From Dasania phycosphaerae (lineage in GTDB: Bacteria > Pseudomonadota > Gammaproteobacteria > Pseudomonadales > Dasaniaceae), in contig NZ_JAPTGG010000003.1 in the NCBI RefSeq assembly GCF_026891035.1, positions 1-64,000 of the forward strand: a stretch of 64,000 nt of DNA, in the 5' to 3' direction. Below are positions 46,516-55,814 of the stretch, piece after piece. The translations under genes and the position numbers were made by a program. The notes under the pieces are model-generated. The model was given only the letters and a program-made list of their open reading frames with translations. It had not been told where the DNA came from and made no database searches. The first letter of the stretch is position 1, and each line of letters begins with the position of its first letter.

Positions 46516-47076
46516 TTATTTTTTCAATTGGGCTAATAAAAAATCACAGCTGTCTGCTAGGCTATCAAATACCTGCATATGGTTTAATTCGGGCTGGGGT
46601 TGCTCGGCTAATTTTTTTAAACTGCGCTGGCCCTTACCGGTTTTAACTAATAGCGGTTTGCAGCCTTTCACTAGACCCGCCTTTAAGTCCCGCAGTGAAT
46701 CACCCACTATATAAGCATTTTCAGCAGAGCAGCCCAGGGCTTGTTCTATGGCGTCGATTAAACCGGCTTTAGGTTTGCGGCAGTCGCAATTATCGTCTGG
46801 GGTATGCGGGCAGAAAAAAATCCCCGCCAATTCACCACCGGCTTCATGTAATAGCGCCGTCATTTTTGCATGCATGGCTTCTAAATCGGCGGGTTGAAAA
46901 TAACCGCGCCCTAAACCCGATTGATTGGTGGCTATGGCTATGCGATAGCCCGCCTGCGATAAGCGGGCCATGGCTGCTATGCTGCCGGGTATGGGCTGCC
47001 ACTCCTCAACGGACTTGATGTAGTCGTCGGAGTCTTGGTTGATTACCCCGTCGCGATCAAGAATTAGTAAGGCCAT
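46516..47076 (-). CDS. gmhB: D-glycero-beta-D-manno-heptose-1,7-bisphosphate 7-phosphatase
   Basis: HAD-family phosphatase of LPS heptose synthesis. 186 aa; nucleophile motif LDRDGVIN, motif II ATNQSG and a zinc-binding loop CPHTPDDNCDCRKPK. Three bases separate it from glyS. Confidence 0.95.
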   Translation of the reverse strand: MALLILDRDGVINQDSDDYIKSVEEWQPIPGSIAAMARLSQAGYRIAIATNQSGLGRGYFQPADLEAMHAKMTALLHEAGGELAGIFFCPHTPDDNCDCRKPKAGLIDAIEQALGCSAENAYIVGDSLRDLKAGLVKGCKPLLVKTGKGQRSLKKLAEQPQPELNHMQVFDSLADSCDFLLAQLKK

Positions 47077-47079
47077 GGT

Positions 47080-49167
47080 TTATTTAGCCGGTGCTAATAA
47101 AGAAATATCAGCGATATTTAAAAACAAGTTTCTTAGTCCTGCTAATAAAGAAAGTCGATTTTTCCGTAAGTTTTCATCTTCAACATTCACCATTACATGA
47201 TCAAAATAAGCGTCAACAGGATCTCGAAGAATAGCCATTTCACTTAAGGCTTCTGTATATGAGCGGCTTTTAATTAGAGGAGCTACTTTAGTCGATACCG
47301 ACATAAGTTGGGTATAAAGTAAATTTTCGGCCCCAGCTTCTAGAAGTGATTCATTAACTTGAGATGAGTAATCAACATCAGCTTTGGCCAAGATATTAGA
47401 TACCCGCTTATTTGCCGCTGCTAACGCTAGGGCCTCGGGTAATTGGCTGAAATGATTAACCGCCAATACGCGCTGGTTTATATCCAAAGGTTGCGATAAG
47501 TTTTTCGCCGATACCGCCATAAAGACTTCGGCGGCGATATTATCCTCTACATACCAAGCGCGGAAGCGCTCCAGCATATAAGCCAATACGGTCTCGGTTA
47601 AACCTTTAGCTGCGGGCAGCTCGCCATGTTGCTGTTGAGCTAACGCCAGACAGTCGCGCAAATCCAGGTTTAAATCTTTTTCTATAATCAGGCGCAATAC
47701 CGCCAAGCTAGCGCGGCGCAGTGCAAAAGGATCTTTAGAGCCAGAGGGTTTTTGGCCTATGCCAAATATGCCCACCAAGGTGTCTAGTCTGTCGGCCAAA
47801 GCTACTGCACAACCGGTTAAGGTTTCAGGCAATTTGTCACCTGCGAATTTGGGCAGGTAGTGATCTTTAATGGCATTGGCGGTTTCAGCGTCTTCGCCGT
47901 CGTTAAGCGCGTAGTAGGTGCCAGCTATGCCTTGCATCTTGTCGAACTCTAGCACCATGTCTGAGACTAGATCGGCCTTGCAGAGTAAGCCAGCCTTAGC
48001 GGCTTTGCTGGCATCGCTGCCAATTTTTTCAGCCAATATGCCCGCCAGTTTTTCTATGCGCTGGGCTTTATCGTGCAAGGTACCTAGCTTGGCCTGAAAC
48101 ACTACAGACTTTAATTTTTCTACCCGCTTAAGCAGCGGTGTTTTTTTATCGGTTTCAAAAAAGAAGGCGGCATCGCTTAAGCGGGGGCGTATCACGCGCT
48201 CGTTGCCGTCTATCACCTGCGCTGGGTCTAGGCTGACGATATTGGAGACGGTAATAAAATGGGGTAACAGCTTGCCCTCATCATCCACTACGTGAAAGTA
48301 TTTTTGGTGCTCAGCCATGGAGGAGATTAGAGCCTCGGCGGGTACCGCTAAGAATTCCTGCTCAAAAGAGCCGGTTAAAGCTACCGGCCATTCCACTAAG
48401 CCAGTTACCTCATCCAATAAGTCATCGACTATAACGGCGTTGCCACCGACTTTTTTACCTTCGGCCGTCACCTGCTCGCGTATCATCTCTTTGCGTTGCT
48501 CATAGCTGGCGATTACGTGGCCGCTATTAGCTAACAACTCTTGATAGACCGAAGGGTTGGCAAATTCTAAATAGGTATCGCAGTGAAAGCGGTGGCCGCG
48601 GCTAATATTGGCGGCTTTAAGGCCTAGGATTTCGCAGTCTATGACCATGGTATCCAGCATCATCACCACCCAATGCACTGGGCGCACAAATTCATTGCGG
48701 CTGGCACCCCAGCGCATACGCTTGGGTATGGGCAGAGCATCTAAGGCGTTTTGCACAAATTCCGGTAACAAGGCCTTGGTGTCGGTACCGGCTTGGCTGC
48801 TGCGGTGTACCAGCTTGTCGGCCTTGCCGTCGTTTTCTACCTTTAACTCATCGATGTTAATGCCGTTCTTTTTGGCAAAAGCCTCAGCGGCTTTGGCGGG
48901 TTTACCCTCGGCATCAAAGGCGATTTTAGCCGGGGGCCCCCAGGCGACTATGTCTTTCGCAGGAGTTTGTGCGGCTAAATCTTTAACCACCACAGCCAAA
49001 CGGCGGGGGGTGGCATAGGGTTCAATGCTGGTAAACGTTAAGTCAGCGGCGGTTAAGCTTTGCTTAATGCTGGCGCTAAAGCTGTTAGAGAGCTTGAGTA
49101 AGGCGGTGGGCGGCAGCTCTTCGGTACCTATCTCTACTAAAAAATCGTGGCTGTTGCTTGTGCTCAT
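47080..49167 (-). CDS. glyS: Glycyl-tRNA synthetase beta subunit
   Basis: 695 aa, beta subunit of the bacterial alpha2beta2 GlyRS, with N-terminal LVEIGTEELPP, the HD-like middle region and a C-terminal anticodon-binding domain. Start overlaps the glyQ stop (TAATG), ensuring paired synthesis. Confidence 0.98.
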   Translation of the reverse strand: MSTSNSHDFLVEIGTEELPPTALLKLSNSFSASIKQSLTAADLTFTSIEPYATPRRLAVVVKDLAAQTPAKDIVAWGPPAKIAFDAEGKPAKAAEAFAKKNGINIDELKVENDGKADKLVHRSSQAGTDTKALLPEFVQNALDALPIPKRMRWGASRNEFVRPVHWVVMMLDTMVIDCEILGLKAANISRGHRFHCDTYLEFANPSVYQELLANSGHVIASYEQRKEMIREQVTAEGKKVGGNAVIVDDLLDEVTGLVEWPVALTGSFEQEFLAVPAEALISSMAEHQKYFHVVDDEGKLLPHFITVSNIVSLDPAQVIDGNERVIRPRLSDAAFFFETDKKTPLLKRVEKLKSVVFQAKLGTLHDKAQRIEKLAGILAEKIGSDASKAAKAGLLCKADLVSDMVLEFDKMQGIAGTYYALNDGEDAETANAIKDHYLPKFAGDKLPETLTGCAVALADRLDTLVGIFGIGQKPSGSKDPFALRRASLAVLRLIIEKDLNLDLRDCLALAQQQHGELPAAKGLTETVLAYMLERFRAWYVEDNIAAEVFMAVSAKNLSQPLDINQRVLAVNHFSQLPEALALAAANKRVSNILAKADVDYSSQVNESLLEAGAENLLYTQLMSVSTKVAPLIKSRSYTEALSEMAILRDPVDAYFDHVMVNVEDENLRKNRLSLLAGLRNLFLNIADISLLAPAK

Positions 49168-50105
49168 TATTTGTCCTCCGCGCTGGCAGCGAGTACTTCT
49201 TGTCGTAATGCTTCACTCGCAAGGGGGAAGCCAAGGGCTTTGCGGGCATCAAAATAAGCCTGGGCCACGCCGCGGGCCAGGGTGCGCACCCGTAAAATAA
49301 AACGCTGGCGCTCGGTTACGGAAATCGCGTGGCGAGCATCCAATAGGTTAAAAGCGTGAGAGGCCTTCATCACCATCTCATAGGCAGGTAGTGGTAGGTT
49401 GGCTGCTATTAAGCGCTGGCTTTCGGCCTCGCAGTGGTCAAACTGCTTAAACAGCTGCTCTACATCGGCCTGCTCAAAGTTGTAGGTAGACATCTCTACT
49501 TCGTTTTGGTGGAACACATCACCGTAAGTGACTATGCCTTCGGGGCCTTGTGCCCATACCAAATCATAAATACTGTCTACGCCCTGCAAGTACATGGCGA
49601 TGCGCTCTAGGCCGTAGGTGATTTCGCCGGTAACGGGGTAGCACTCCAAGCCGCCCACTTGTTGAAAATAGGTAAACTGGGTGACTTCCATGCCGTTTAG
49701 CCACACTTCCCAACCCAAGCCCCAGGCACCCAAGGTGGGGGATTCCCAGTTATCTTCTACAAAGCGTATATCGTGTACGGCCGGGTCCAGCCCTAAAAAG
49801 CGCAGGGAGTCTAAATACATCTCTTGGATATTACTGGGCGAGGGCTTAAGCGCCACCTGAAACTGGTAGTAGTGCTGCAGGCGGTTGGGGTTTTCACCGT
49901 AGCGGCCATCGGTGGGGCGGCGGCAGGGCTGCACATAGGCGGCGTTCCAAGTCTCGGGGCCTATGGCGCGTAAAAAGGTAGCGGGGTGAAAAGTACCGGC
50001 TCCTACCTCCATATCCAAGGGCTGTAAAATCACGCAACCGCGCTCGGCCCAGAATTGCTGTAGGGATAGTATCAACCCCTGAAAAGTGCTTACTTGAGAG
50101 TTCAT
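49167..50105 (-). CDS. glyQ: Glycyl-tRNA synthetase alpha subunit
   Basis: 312 aa class II catalytic subunit with FQGLILSLQQFWAERGC, the PCRRPTDGRYGENPNRLQHYYQ motif region and LGAWGLGWEVWLNGMEVTQ. First gene of glyQ-glyS-gmhB-plsC; divergent from the LpxL-type gene. Confidence 0.98.
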   Translation of the reverse strand: MNSQVSTFQGLILSLQQFWAERGCVILQPLDMEVGAGTFHPATFLRAIGPETWNAAYVQPCRRPTDGRYGENPNRLQHYYQFQVALKPSPSNIQEMYLDSLRFLGLDPAVHDIRFVEDNWESPTLGAWGLGWEVWLNGMEVTQFTYFQQVGGLECYPVTGEITYGLERIAMYLQGVDSIYDLVWAQGPEGIVTYGDVFHQNEVEMSTYNFEQADVEQLFKQFDHCEAESQRLIAANLPLPAYEMVMKASHAFNLLDARHAISVTERQRFILRVRTLARGVAQAYFDARKALGFPLASEALRQEVLAASAEDK

Positions 50106-50288
50106 GTCGCCACGTATAAGAGTAATTAATAGACAAATAAATAAAGTCGCGCATTATAGCGCGACTCTGGGCGTATAAGTAGTGTGGTGGCTGGCTAACA
50201 GCAAGCGGCACCGGCGTTTGAGTTGCCTGCATAACAGGGTATGATTCGCATACGTTTTAATTACCCGTAACTTGTAGACCCCCCAATA

Positions 50289-51170
50289 ATGAAATCATGG
50301 CTAGCGCTAACCACTATTAAGAGTTTTGCCTTATTGCCTATGCCCCTATTGCGGGTGCTGGGCCGCTGGGTGGGCTATGGTGCTTGGTTGAGTAATGGCC
50401 GCTCGCGGCAAATCACCGAGTTTAATATTGCCCTGTGCTACCCGCAGCTTAGTGCTGCGCAACAACGGCATTTGGCCAAGCAAAGTGTTCAGCAACTGGG
50501 AGTATTATTACTAGAGATGGGGCCGGTGTGGCGCTGGTCGCCGCAACGTTTAATGCAGCATATCACCGAGGTTAGTGATCTGGCCTTACTAGAGCGAGCC
50601 GAACAGGCCGGCAAGGGTACGGTTGTGGTGTTACCTCATTTGGGCTGTTGGGAGTTAATGGGGGTATTCTTGGCCCAGCGTGGCGCCGTCACCTCTTTGT
50701 ATCAACCCCCCGAAGACCCGGGCTTTGATCAGATGATCTATCATGCCAGGCAGCGTACCGGTAACACCTTAGTGCCCACCAATACTCGTGGAGTAAAAGC
50801 CTTATTAAAAGCCCTTAAAGCGGGCGAGACGGTAGTCATCCTGCCCGACCAACTGCCTGTTGAAGGCAGTGGCGAGTTTGCCGATTTTTATGGCCAACCC
50901 ACCTACACCATGACCTTGGTACACAACCTAATCAAGCGCACTGGCGCCAACTTGGTGGGGGCAGTTGCTGAGCGCACTGGCCGCAGCGGTTACAAAATTA
51001 GTTTTGTGCCAGCCCCCGCAGACATAAATGCCAGCGATAGCAAGCTGTCGCTTACCGCACTCAATCGCTGTGTAGAAAACTGTGTGCAGTTATGCCCCGA
51101 GCAATATCAGTGGGAGTACAACCGTTTTAAATGGTTGCCCAACGGCCAGCGCCGCAGTTATAAAAATTAA
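50289..51170 (+). CDS. Lipid A biosynthesis (lauroyl/myristoyl) acyltransferase
   Basis: LpxL/HtrB-family late acyltransferase of lipid A. 293 aa, N-terminal membrane-associated segment, catalytic HX4E motif His117-LGCW-Glu122, and LPDQLPVEGSGEFADFYGQP. Pseudomonas has a homologous gene at the same place after glyQ-tag. I cannot tell which acyl chain it adds. Confidence 0.92.
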   Translation: MKSWLALTTIKSFALLPMPLLRVLGRWVGYGAWLSNGRSRQITEFNIALCYPQLSAAQQRHLAKQSVQQLGVLLLEMGPVWRWSPQRLMQHITEVSDLALLERAEQAGKGTVVVLPHLGCWELMGVFLAQRGAVTSLYQPPEDPGFDQMIYHARQRTGNTLVPTNTRGVKALLKALKAGETVVILPDQLPVEGSGEFADFYGQPTYTMTLVHNLIKRTGANLVGAVAERTGRSGYKISFVPAPADINASDSKLSLTALNRCVENCVQLCPEQYQWEYNRFKWLPNGQRRSYKN

Positions 51171-51216
51171 CAGCTAAATAAATATCTAAATTAATTGCTA
51201 AGAGAAAGGATAAGTT

Positions 51217-52005
51217 GTGATAGCAGGAAAAGTAATAGGCGTCATATTGGGCGCTATGGTAGCAGGCCCCTTTGGTGCATTGCTGGGTTTAATGGCAGGG
51301 CACTTTTTTGATAAGGGCTTGGGTCAAGCCATGGGCTTTGACTACCAAGGCAACCGTGCCCAGCTGCAGCAATTATTTTTTGAAACCGTTTTTAAAGTCA
51401 TGGGCCACCTAGCCAAAGCCGATGGCCGTATCAGCGAAGAAGAAATCAGCCAGGCCGAACAATTGATGACGCGCTTAGGTTTAAGCAGTGAGCATAGGCA
51501 GCAGGCCATAGAGTTATTTAAACAGGGGGCCCAGCCCGAATTTAACTTGCAGCAAAGCATTACCCAGTTTGTAGAAAAAGGTGGTCGCAGCCATAACCTG
51601 CCCGCGCTGCTTTTAGAGTTCTTGTTTAGCATAGCCATGGCCGATGGCGAGTTACACCCCAGTGAAAAAGAAGTGCTGGCCAATGTTGCCAGTTATCTAG
51701 GTATAGGTGGCCGACAGTTCGAGCAGCTGTTAGCCATGTTAATGGCGCAACAACATTTTCACCAAGGTGGTGGTGGTCAGCAACAGAGCAGTGCCGGTGA
51801 TTTAGAGCAGGCCTATCAGGCGCTGGGGGTAGAAGAAACCGTTAGCGATAAAGAGTTAAAACAGGCTTACCGCAAATTGATGAGTGCCCATCACCCCGAT
51901 AAGCTAATCGCCCAAGGTGTGCCCGAAGATATGATGAAAGTAGCCACCGAAAAAGCGCAGGAAATACAGGCGGCTTATGAGCTGATTAAAAAGAGCCGGA
52001 AGTAG
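51217..52005 (+). CDS. djlA: Membrane-anchored co-chaperone DjlA
   Basis: 262 aa: a glycine-rich N-terminal membrane segment (about 3-32), a TerB-like helical domain (about 50-175) and a C-terminal J domain with HHPDK. GTG start at 51217 preceded by AGAGAAAGGA. DjlA stimulates DnaK at the inner face of the membrane and modulates envelope stress signalling in enterobacteria. Confidence 0.92.
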   Translation: MIAGKVIGVILGAMVAGPFGALLGLMAGHFFDKGLGQAMGFDYQGNRAQLQQLFFETVFKVMGHLAKADGRISEEEISQAEQLMTRLGLSSEHRQQAIELFKQGAQPEFNLQQSITQFVEKGGRSHNLPALLLEFLFSIAMADGELHPSEKEVLANVASYLGIGGRQFEQLLAMLMAQQHFHQGGGGQQQSSAGDLEQAYQALGVEETVSDKELKQAYRKLMSAHHPDKLIAQGVPEDMMKVATEKAQEIQAAYELIKKSRK

Positions 52006-52054
52006 GCTACTAGCTAAGCAGCTTAGCAAAACAGATTAGATATCTTTTGTTGTA

Positions 52055-52078
52055 AACGAGGCCGAATACAGCCTCGTT
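52055..52078. terminator. Hairpin between convergent djlA and thioesterase genes
   Basis: AACGAGGC (52055-52062) and GCCTCGTT (52071-52078) form an 8-bp stem. Only short U-tracts follow, so it may be a weak bidirectional terminator. Confidence 0.55.
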
Positions 52079-52108
52079 ACTCCACGATAGTTTAGCTAGC
52101 CTTATCGC

Positions 52109-52474
52109 TTAAGCTGATAGTTTATAATTGTAAACGGTAGGCATGCCTTGTTGATCTAAGGCAACAAAAACCATTTTATCAATAGAGATAATTATTTCAT
52201 TAGTCGCTTTTTTTCTAACCTCACAATTAACAGTTAATGATGTAGTACCTACATTGGTAACAGATAGACCAAACTCAATCACATCACCGCTGACAGCGGG
52301 TTTTTTAAAATCAATTTCAGAAATAAATTTAGTCACAATCATTTGTGTATTCATTTGGCAGCTGGCAAAAATAGCGGCCTCTTCATCTATCCAGCTGAGT
52401 AGTTGCCCGCCAAATAATGTATTGGAGGGGTTAAGGTCAGTAGGTTTAACAATACGGCGAGTATAAAATTTCAT
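52109..52474 (-). CDS. Hotdog-fold acyl-CoA thioesterase
   Basis: 121-aa protein of the YciA/cytosolic acyl-CoA hydrolase type, with NPSNTLFGGQLLSWIDEEAA and VTKFISEIDFKKPAVSGD on the hotdog fold. Likely hydrolyses acyl-CoA; substrate unknown. Flanked by convergent djlA. Confidence 0.88.
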   Translation of the reverse strand: MKFYTRRIVKPTDLNPSNTLFGGQLLSWIDEEAAIFASCQMNTQMIVTKFISEIDFKKPAVSGDVIEFGLSVTNVGTTSLTVNCEVRKKATNEIIISIDKMVFVALDQQGMPTVYNYKLSA

Positions 52475-52722
52475 AGCGAGTTCCAGTGCATAAGATTAAT
52501 AAGTACTACATATTGCTATAGCAAACCTTATGCCAAATAAAAAACCCACAGAAATCAGCGGTTTGAAAATTAATATGTGCTAGGGATGCGCCAAAATGAC
52601 AAAAACATCAGTGACAACGCACTAGATTGATGCATAAATTAAGTGCGCAATTAGCGCCAGAGAGTGGCACAACATAATTATTGAGTAGCGTAGTCAGATC
52701 TCACATCCCACCTAACTGCTAT

Positions 52723-52750
52723 AAAAAAACTTGCCGCCTATTAAGGCGGC
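52723..52750 (-). terminator. Intrinsic terminator after metY
   Basis: GCCGCC (52733-52738) and GGCGGC (52745-52750) form a stem with a 6-nt loop. On the minus strand it is followed by U7 (A-run 52723-52729). It lies about 20 bp after the metY stop. Confidence 0.9.
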
Positions 52751-52768
52751 ATTAAAATTTTCTTGCAG

Positions 52769-54043
52769 CTATTTAACCGCCGCCAAGGCTTGCTCTACAT
52801 CGGCAATAATATCGTCTATATTTTCTATGCCCACTGAGATGCGAACTAGGTCTGCACTTACACCTGCCGCCGCTAACTCTTGCTCATTAAGCTGGCGGTG
52901 GGTGGTAGAGGCGGGGTGGCAGGCCAAGGATTTGGCATCACCTATATTTACTAAGCGTAAAATCATTTGTAGGGCATCGATAAACTGCGTGCCTGCCTGC
53001 AAGCCGCCTTTGATGCCAAAACTTAAAATCCCCGAGGCTTTGCCGCCAGTAATTTTTTGGCAAGTCTCATAGTAAGGGCTGTTTGCTAAGGCTGCATAAT
53101 TAACCCACTCTACTTTTTCATGGTTTTGTAAATAGTTGGCTAACTTCTCAGCATTTTCGCAGTGGCGTTCCATGCGTAGCCCCAGTGTTTCTAAGCCTTG
53201 CATAATATTGAAAGCGCTTTGCGCGGATAGCGCGGCACCGGTATTGCGCAGTGGCGCCACGCGGCAGCGGCCTATAAAGGCGGCGGGGCCCAAGGCCTCG
53301 GTGTATACCACACCGTGGTAAGAGGGGTCGGGCTCGTTAAGCACGGCAAAGCGCTTTTTATTAGCTACCCAATCAAACTTACCGGAGTCGATAATAATGC
53401 CGCCTATGGTAGTGCCGTGGCCGCCTATGTATTTGGTCAGTGAATGTATCACTATATCAGCACCTAACTCGAAGGGGCGGCATAAAAAGGGTGAGGCAAC
53501 GGTGTTGTCTACCATTAAAGGTATACCGTGGCGGTGAGCAATTTCGGCCAGCTTTTCTATGTCGACTATATTGCCCGCGGGGTTGCCTATGGATTCACAA
53601 AAAATCAGCTTGGTGTTTTCGTCTATGGCGTTTTCAAAACCGGCATAATCATCGTGGGAAATCATGCGCGCTTCTATGCCTTGTTTAGGCAGCGAATGGG
53701 CAAATAAATTATAGGTGCCGCCGTAGAGCTGGCTGGTGCTAACAATATTAGAGCCTACTTCGCATATACACTGTATGGCATAGGTAATCGCTGCCATGCC
53801 CGAGGCTACACATAATGAGGCTATCCCCCCTTCCATGGCCGCCAGCCGTTGCTCTAATACATCGTTAGTGGGGTTCATGATGCGGCTGTAAATATTGCCC
53901 GGTACTTTTAAATCAAATAAGTCGGCACCGTGCTGGGTGTTGTCAAAGGTAAAAGAGGTGGTTTGGTATATGGGTACGGCAGCGGCCTTGGTGGTCGCTT
54001 CAGACTCGTAGCCATGGTGTAACGCCAGTGATTCTAATTTCAT
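52769..54043 (-). CDS. metY: O-acetylhomoserine sulfhydrylase
   Basis: PLP enzyme that makes homocysteine from O-acetylhomoserine and sulfide. 424 aa, the length typical of MetY and longer than MetB/MetC. PLP lysine Lys204 in SLTKYIGGHG; YSRIMNPTNDVLE and ASGMAAI blocks are present. 25 bp downstream of the CDF transporter gene, possibly co-transcribed. Confidence 0.93.
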   Translation of the reverse strand: MKLESLALHHGYESEATTKAAAVPIYQTTSFTFDNTQHGADLFDLKVPGNIYSRIMNPTNDVLEQRLAAMEGGIASLCVASGMAAITYAIQCICEVGSNIVSTSQLYGGTYNLFAHSLPKQGIEARMISHDDYAGFENAIDENTKLIFCESIGNPAGNIVDIEKLAEIAHRHGIPLMVDNTVASPFLCRPFELGADIVIHSLTKYIGGHGTTIGGIIIDSGKFDWVANKKRFAVLNEPDPSYHGVVYTEALGPAAFIGRCRVAPLRNTGAALSAQSAFNIMQGLETLGLRMERHCENAEKLANYLQNHEKVEWVNYAALANSPYYETCQKITGGKASGILSFGIKGGLQAGTQFIDALQMILRLVNIGDAKSLACHPASTTHRQLNEQELAAAGVSADLVRISVGIENIDDIIADVEQALAAVK

Positions 54044-54068
54044 AATAAAAGCCTTTTCCTTGGGGTGA

Positions 54069-54989
54069 TTATTCAGCTAATGCCAAGTCTTGAACAAACA
54101 GAATGTCTAGTACCACTTCAGGGTTCCAAACTTTGATGGCAGCCATGGTGTCATAACGTATTTGGTCTAACTCTTTTATAGAATTGACTTTAAATTCATC
54201 GCTCACTACTAAGTGCACCAATACATAGGTATTGCGGCCGCGCTTAGTGACCCGCAGCTCTATGAGTTGATGCGGAATATGGCCTAATAGCTCAAACAGT
54301 TTAGCTTCTATTTCATCCACTACTTTGGCCGGTGGTGCCATTAAAATAACTTCGCGTAAACTATCGAGTAAGATGCGGCCCGGTATAGGCAAGGCCAGTA
54401 CCACTAAGATCATTAATAACAAAGGGTCTACATAGGGGGCCAAATCAGCGTATTCGGTTTGGTTGATTACCCAGGCCACTATGAAGCCCAGTAGTACCGA
54501 CAGGCTGAATAGGCCATCAACAAACCAGGTTTTGGCCTCAACGGCTAATAGCCCAGAGCGGGTATCGCGGCCCATTTTTTTCAGCGAGCCTGCCACCACA
54601 AAACAACCCACGGTAGAAAGCACACCATAGACCACAGCCCAACCGTATTCGGCCTCGGTACCGCCTGCGAGCAAGCGCATAAGGGCTTCTACACCAGCGT
54701 AAACACAGGCCACAATCACGATTAGTGATTTAAATAAATTAAGGGTGGGCTCTAAAGAGGTATAGCCAAAATGAAACAGCTCATCGTCAGGCTTTTCTGC
54801 CAGTTTGGCGACTTTTAAGGTGATGAGGGCGGTGGCAAAAGCAATGAGCGAATAGATACCATCAAACAGTATCGCCCCAGAGTTGGTAAACACCGCAAAG
54901 CCTAACGCCAAGACTATAAAAAAGACTACCCCGTATAGTGACACTAAAAGGGCTTTTTGTTCGCGCTTGGCTTGGTTGTGGCAGGGCAT
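54069..54989 (-). CDS. Cation diffusion facilitator family transporter
   Basis: 306-aa CDF efflux protein with about six membrane helices (FDGIYSLIAFATALITL in helix 2, a metal-site region) and a cytosolic C-terminal domain. The metal specificity is not clear; the expected HxxxD pair is partly altered. Neighbours include a ZIP transporter, suggesting metal homeostasis. Confidence 0.85.
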   Translation of the reverse strand: MPCHNQAKREQKALLVSLYGVVFFIVLALGFAVFTNSGAILFDGIYSLIAFATALITLKVAKLAEKPDDELFHFGYTSLEPTLNLFKSLIVIVACVYAGVEALMRLLAGGTEAEYGWAVVYGVLSTVGCFVVAGSLKKMGRDTRSGLLAVEAKTWFVDGLFSLSVLLGFIVAWVINQTEYADLAPYVDPLLLMILVVLALPIPGRILLDSLREVILMAPPAKVVDEIEAKLFELLGHIPHQLIELRVTKRGRNTYVLVHLVVSDEFKVNSIKELDQIRYDTMAAIKVWNPEVVLDILFVQDLALAE

Positions 54990-55044
54990 AATAGGCTCGT
55001 AAAAAAATGATTGTTATGGGTTTATCAGTAAAAAATTTATGGTA

Positions 55045-55758
55045 TCAGTGGTGGCTAAGCATATAGCCAAGCATACCAAACATAAAGCCTAATACCGCAC
55101 CCATAGGTGGTGCCCAGTGTTTTTTAAGTGGCACCTGTGGGGCTATATCTTGAAACACCGAATATAAAATACCGCCTGAGGCTAATAACATAATAGCGGC
55201 TAATATCTCGGGTTGCTGGGTGAGCCAGTAAAAGCCAATTAAGCCAGCAACCGGCCCCAATAAGGCCATTAAGGCAAAATATAAAATAATACGCTTGGGG
55301 TTGAGCTTAGTGTGGCTGTTTAGCTCGCGAAAAGCATTAAAACCTTCTGGCAGGTTTTGTAGCGCGATTAGAGCGGCAATTAAAAATCCGCTGGCACTGT
55401 TAACGGTAAACGCTGCGCCCAAGGCCATAGACTCAGGCACAAAATCACTGAGCATGGCAGCTAGCTGGCCAGCGGGCGTGTTATGTTTGGCTAACCACCT
55501 ATCTAATAACATAAAAGCTAAGCCGCCTAACACAAAAAAGAATGTTACAGCGCTGGTGGATAAATGAGGCAGGCTCTCTGGCACTAATACTAAAGCTACC
55601 GCAGATAATAGGGCGCCACCACCAAAGGCCAGCAAACCGTGCCTAAACTCTTGTTCTAGCCAGCGAGGTTTGATGCATTCTATACGGGCCAGCACTGCGC
55701 CTGCGGCCATGGCTAAGCCCGCGCCCAAACACAGGGCGACTATGGTAATTACGGTCAT
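55045..55758 (-). CDS. ZIP-family metal transporter
   Basis: 237 aa with about eight hydrophobic helices. The helix 4 signature appears as LQNLPEGFNAF and the helix 5 metal motif is weak. Imports or moves divalent metal ions such as zinc; direction and metal are unproven. Confidence 0.8.
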   Translation of the reverse strand: MTVITIVALCLGAGLAMAAGAVLARIECIKPRWLEQEFRHGLLAFGGGALLSAVALVLVPESLPHLSTSAVTFFFVLGGLAFMLLDRWLAKHNTPAGQLAAMLSDFVPESMALGAAFTVNSASGFLIAALIALQNLPEGFNAFRELNSHTKLNPKRIILYFALMALLGPVAGLIGFYWLTQQPEILAAIMLLASGGILYSVFQDIAPQVPLKKHWAPPMGAVLGFMFGMLGYMLSHH

Positions 55759-55814
55759 TGTTAAAGGTTAACCTCTATACCTAAGATGAAACCGCCTTAA
55801 ATGTGGGCGATAAG

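Noticed and set aside
48608..49018. 136-codon plus-strand frame opposite glyS
   Set aside because: Antisense shadow of glyS with no independent support.
52475..52722. Hidden small gene or SAM/SAH riboswitch near metY
   Set aside because: This gap lies downstream of metY, and metY's own upstream gap is only 25 bp, so no riboswitch can be placed there.
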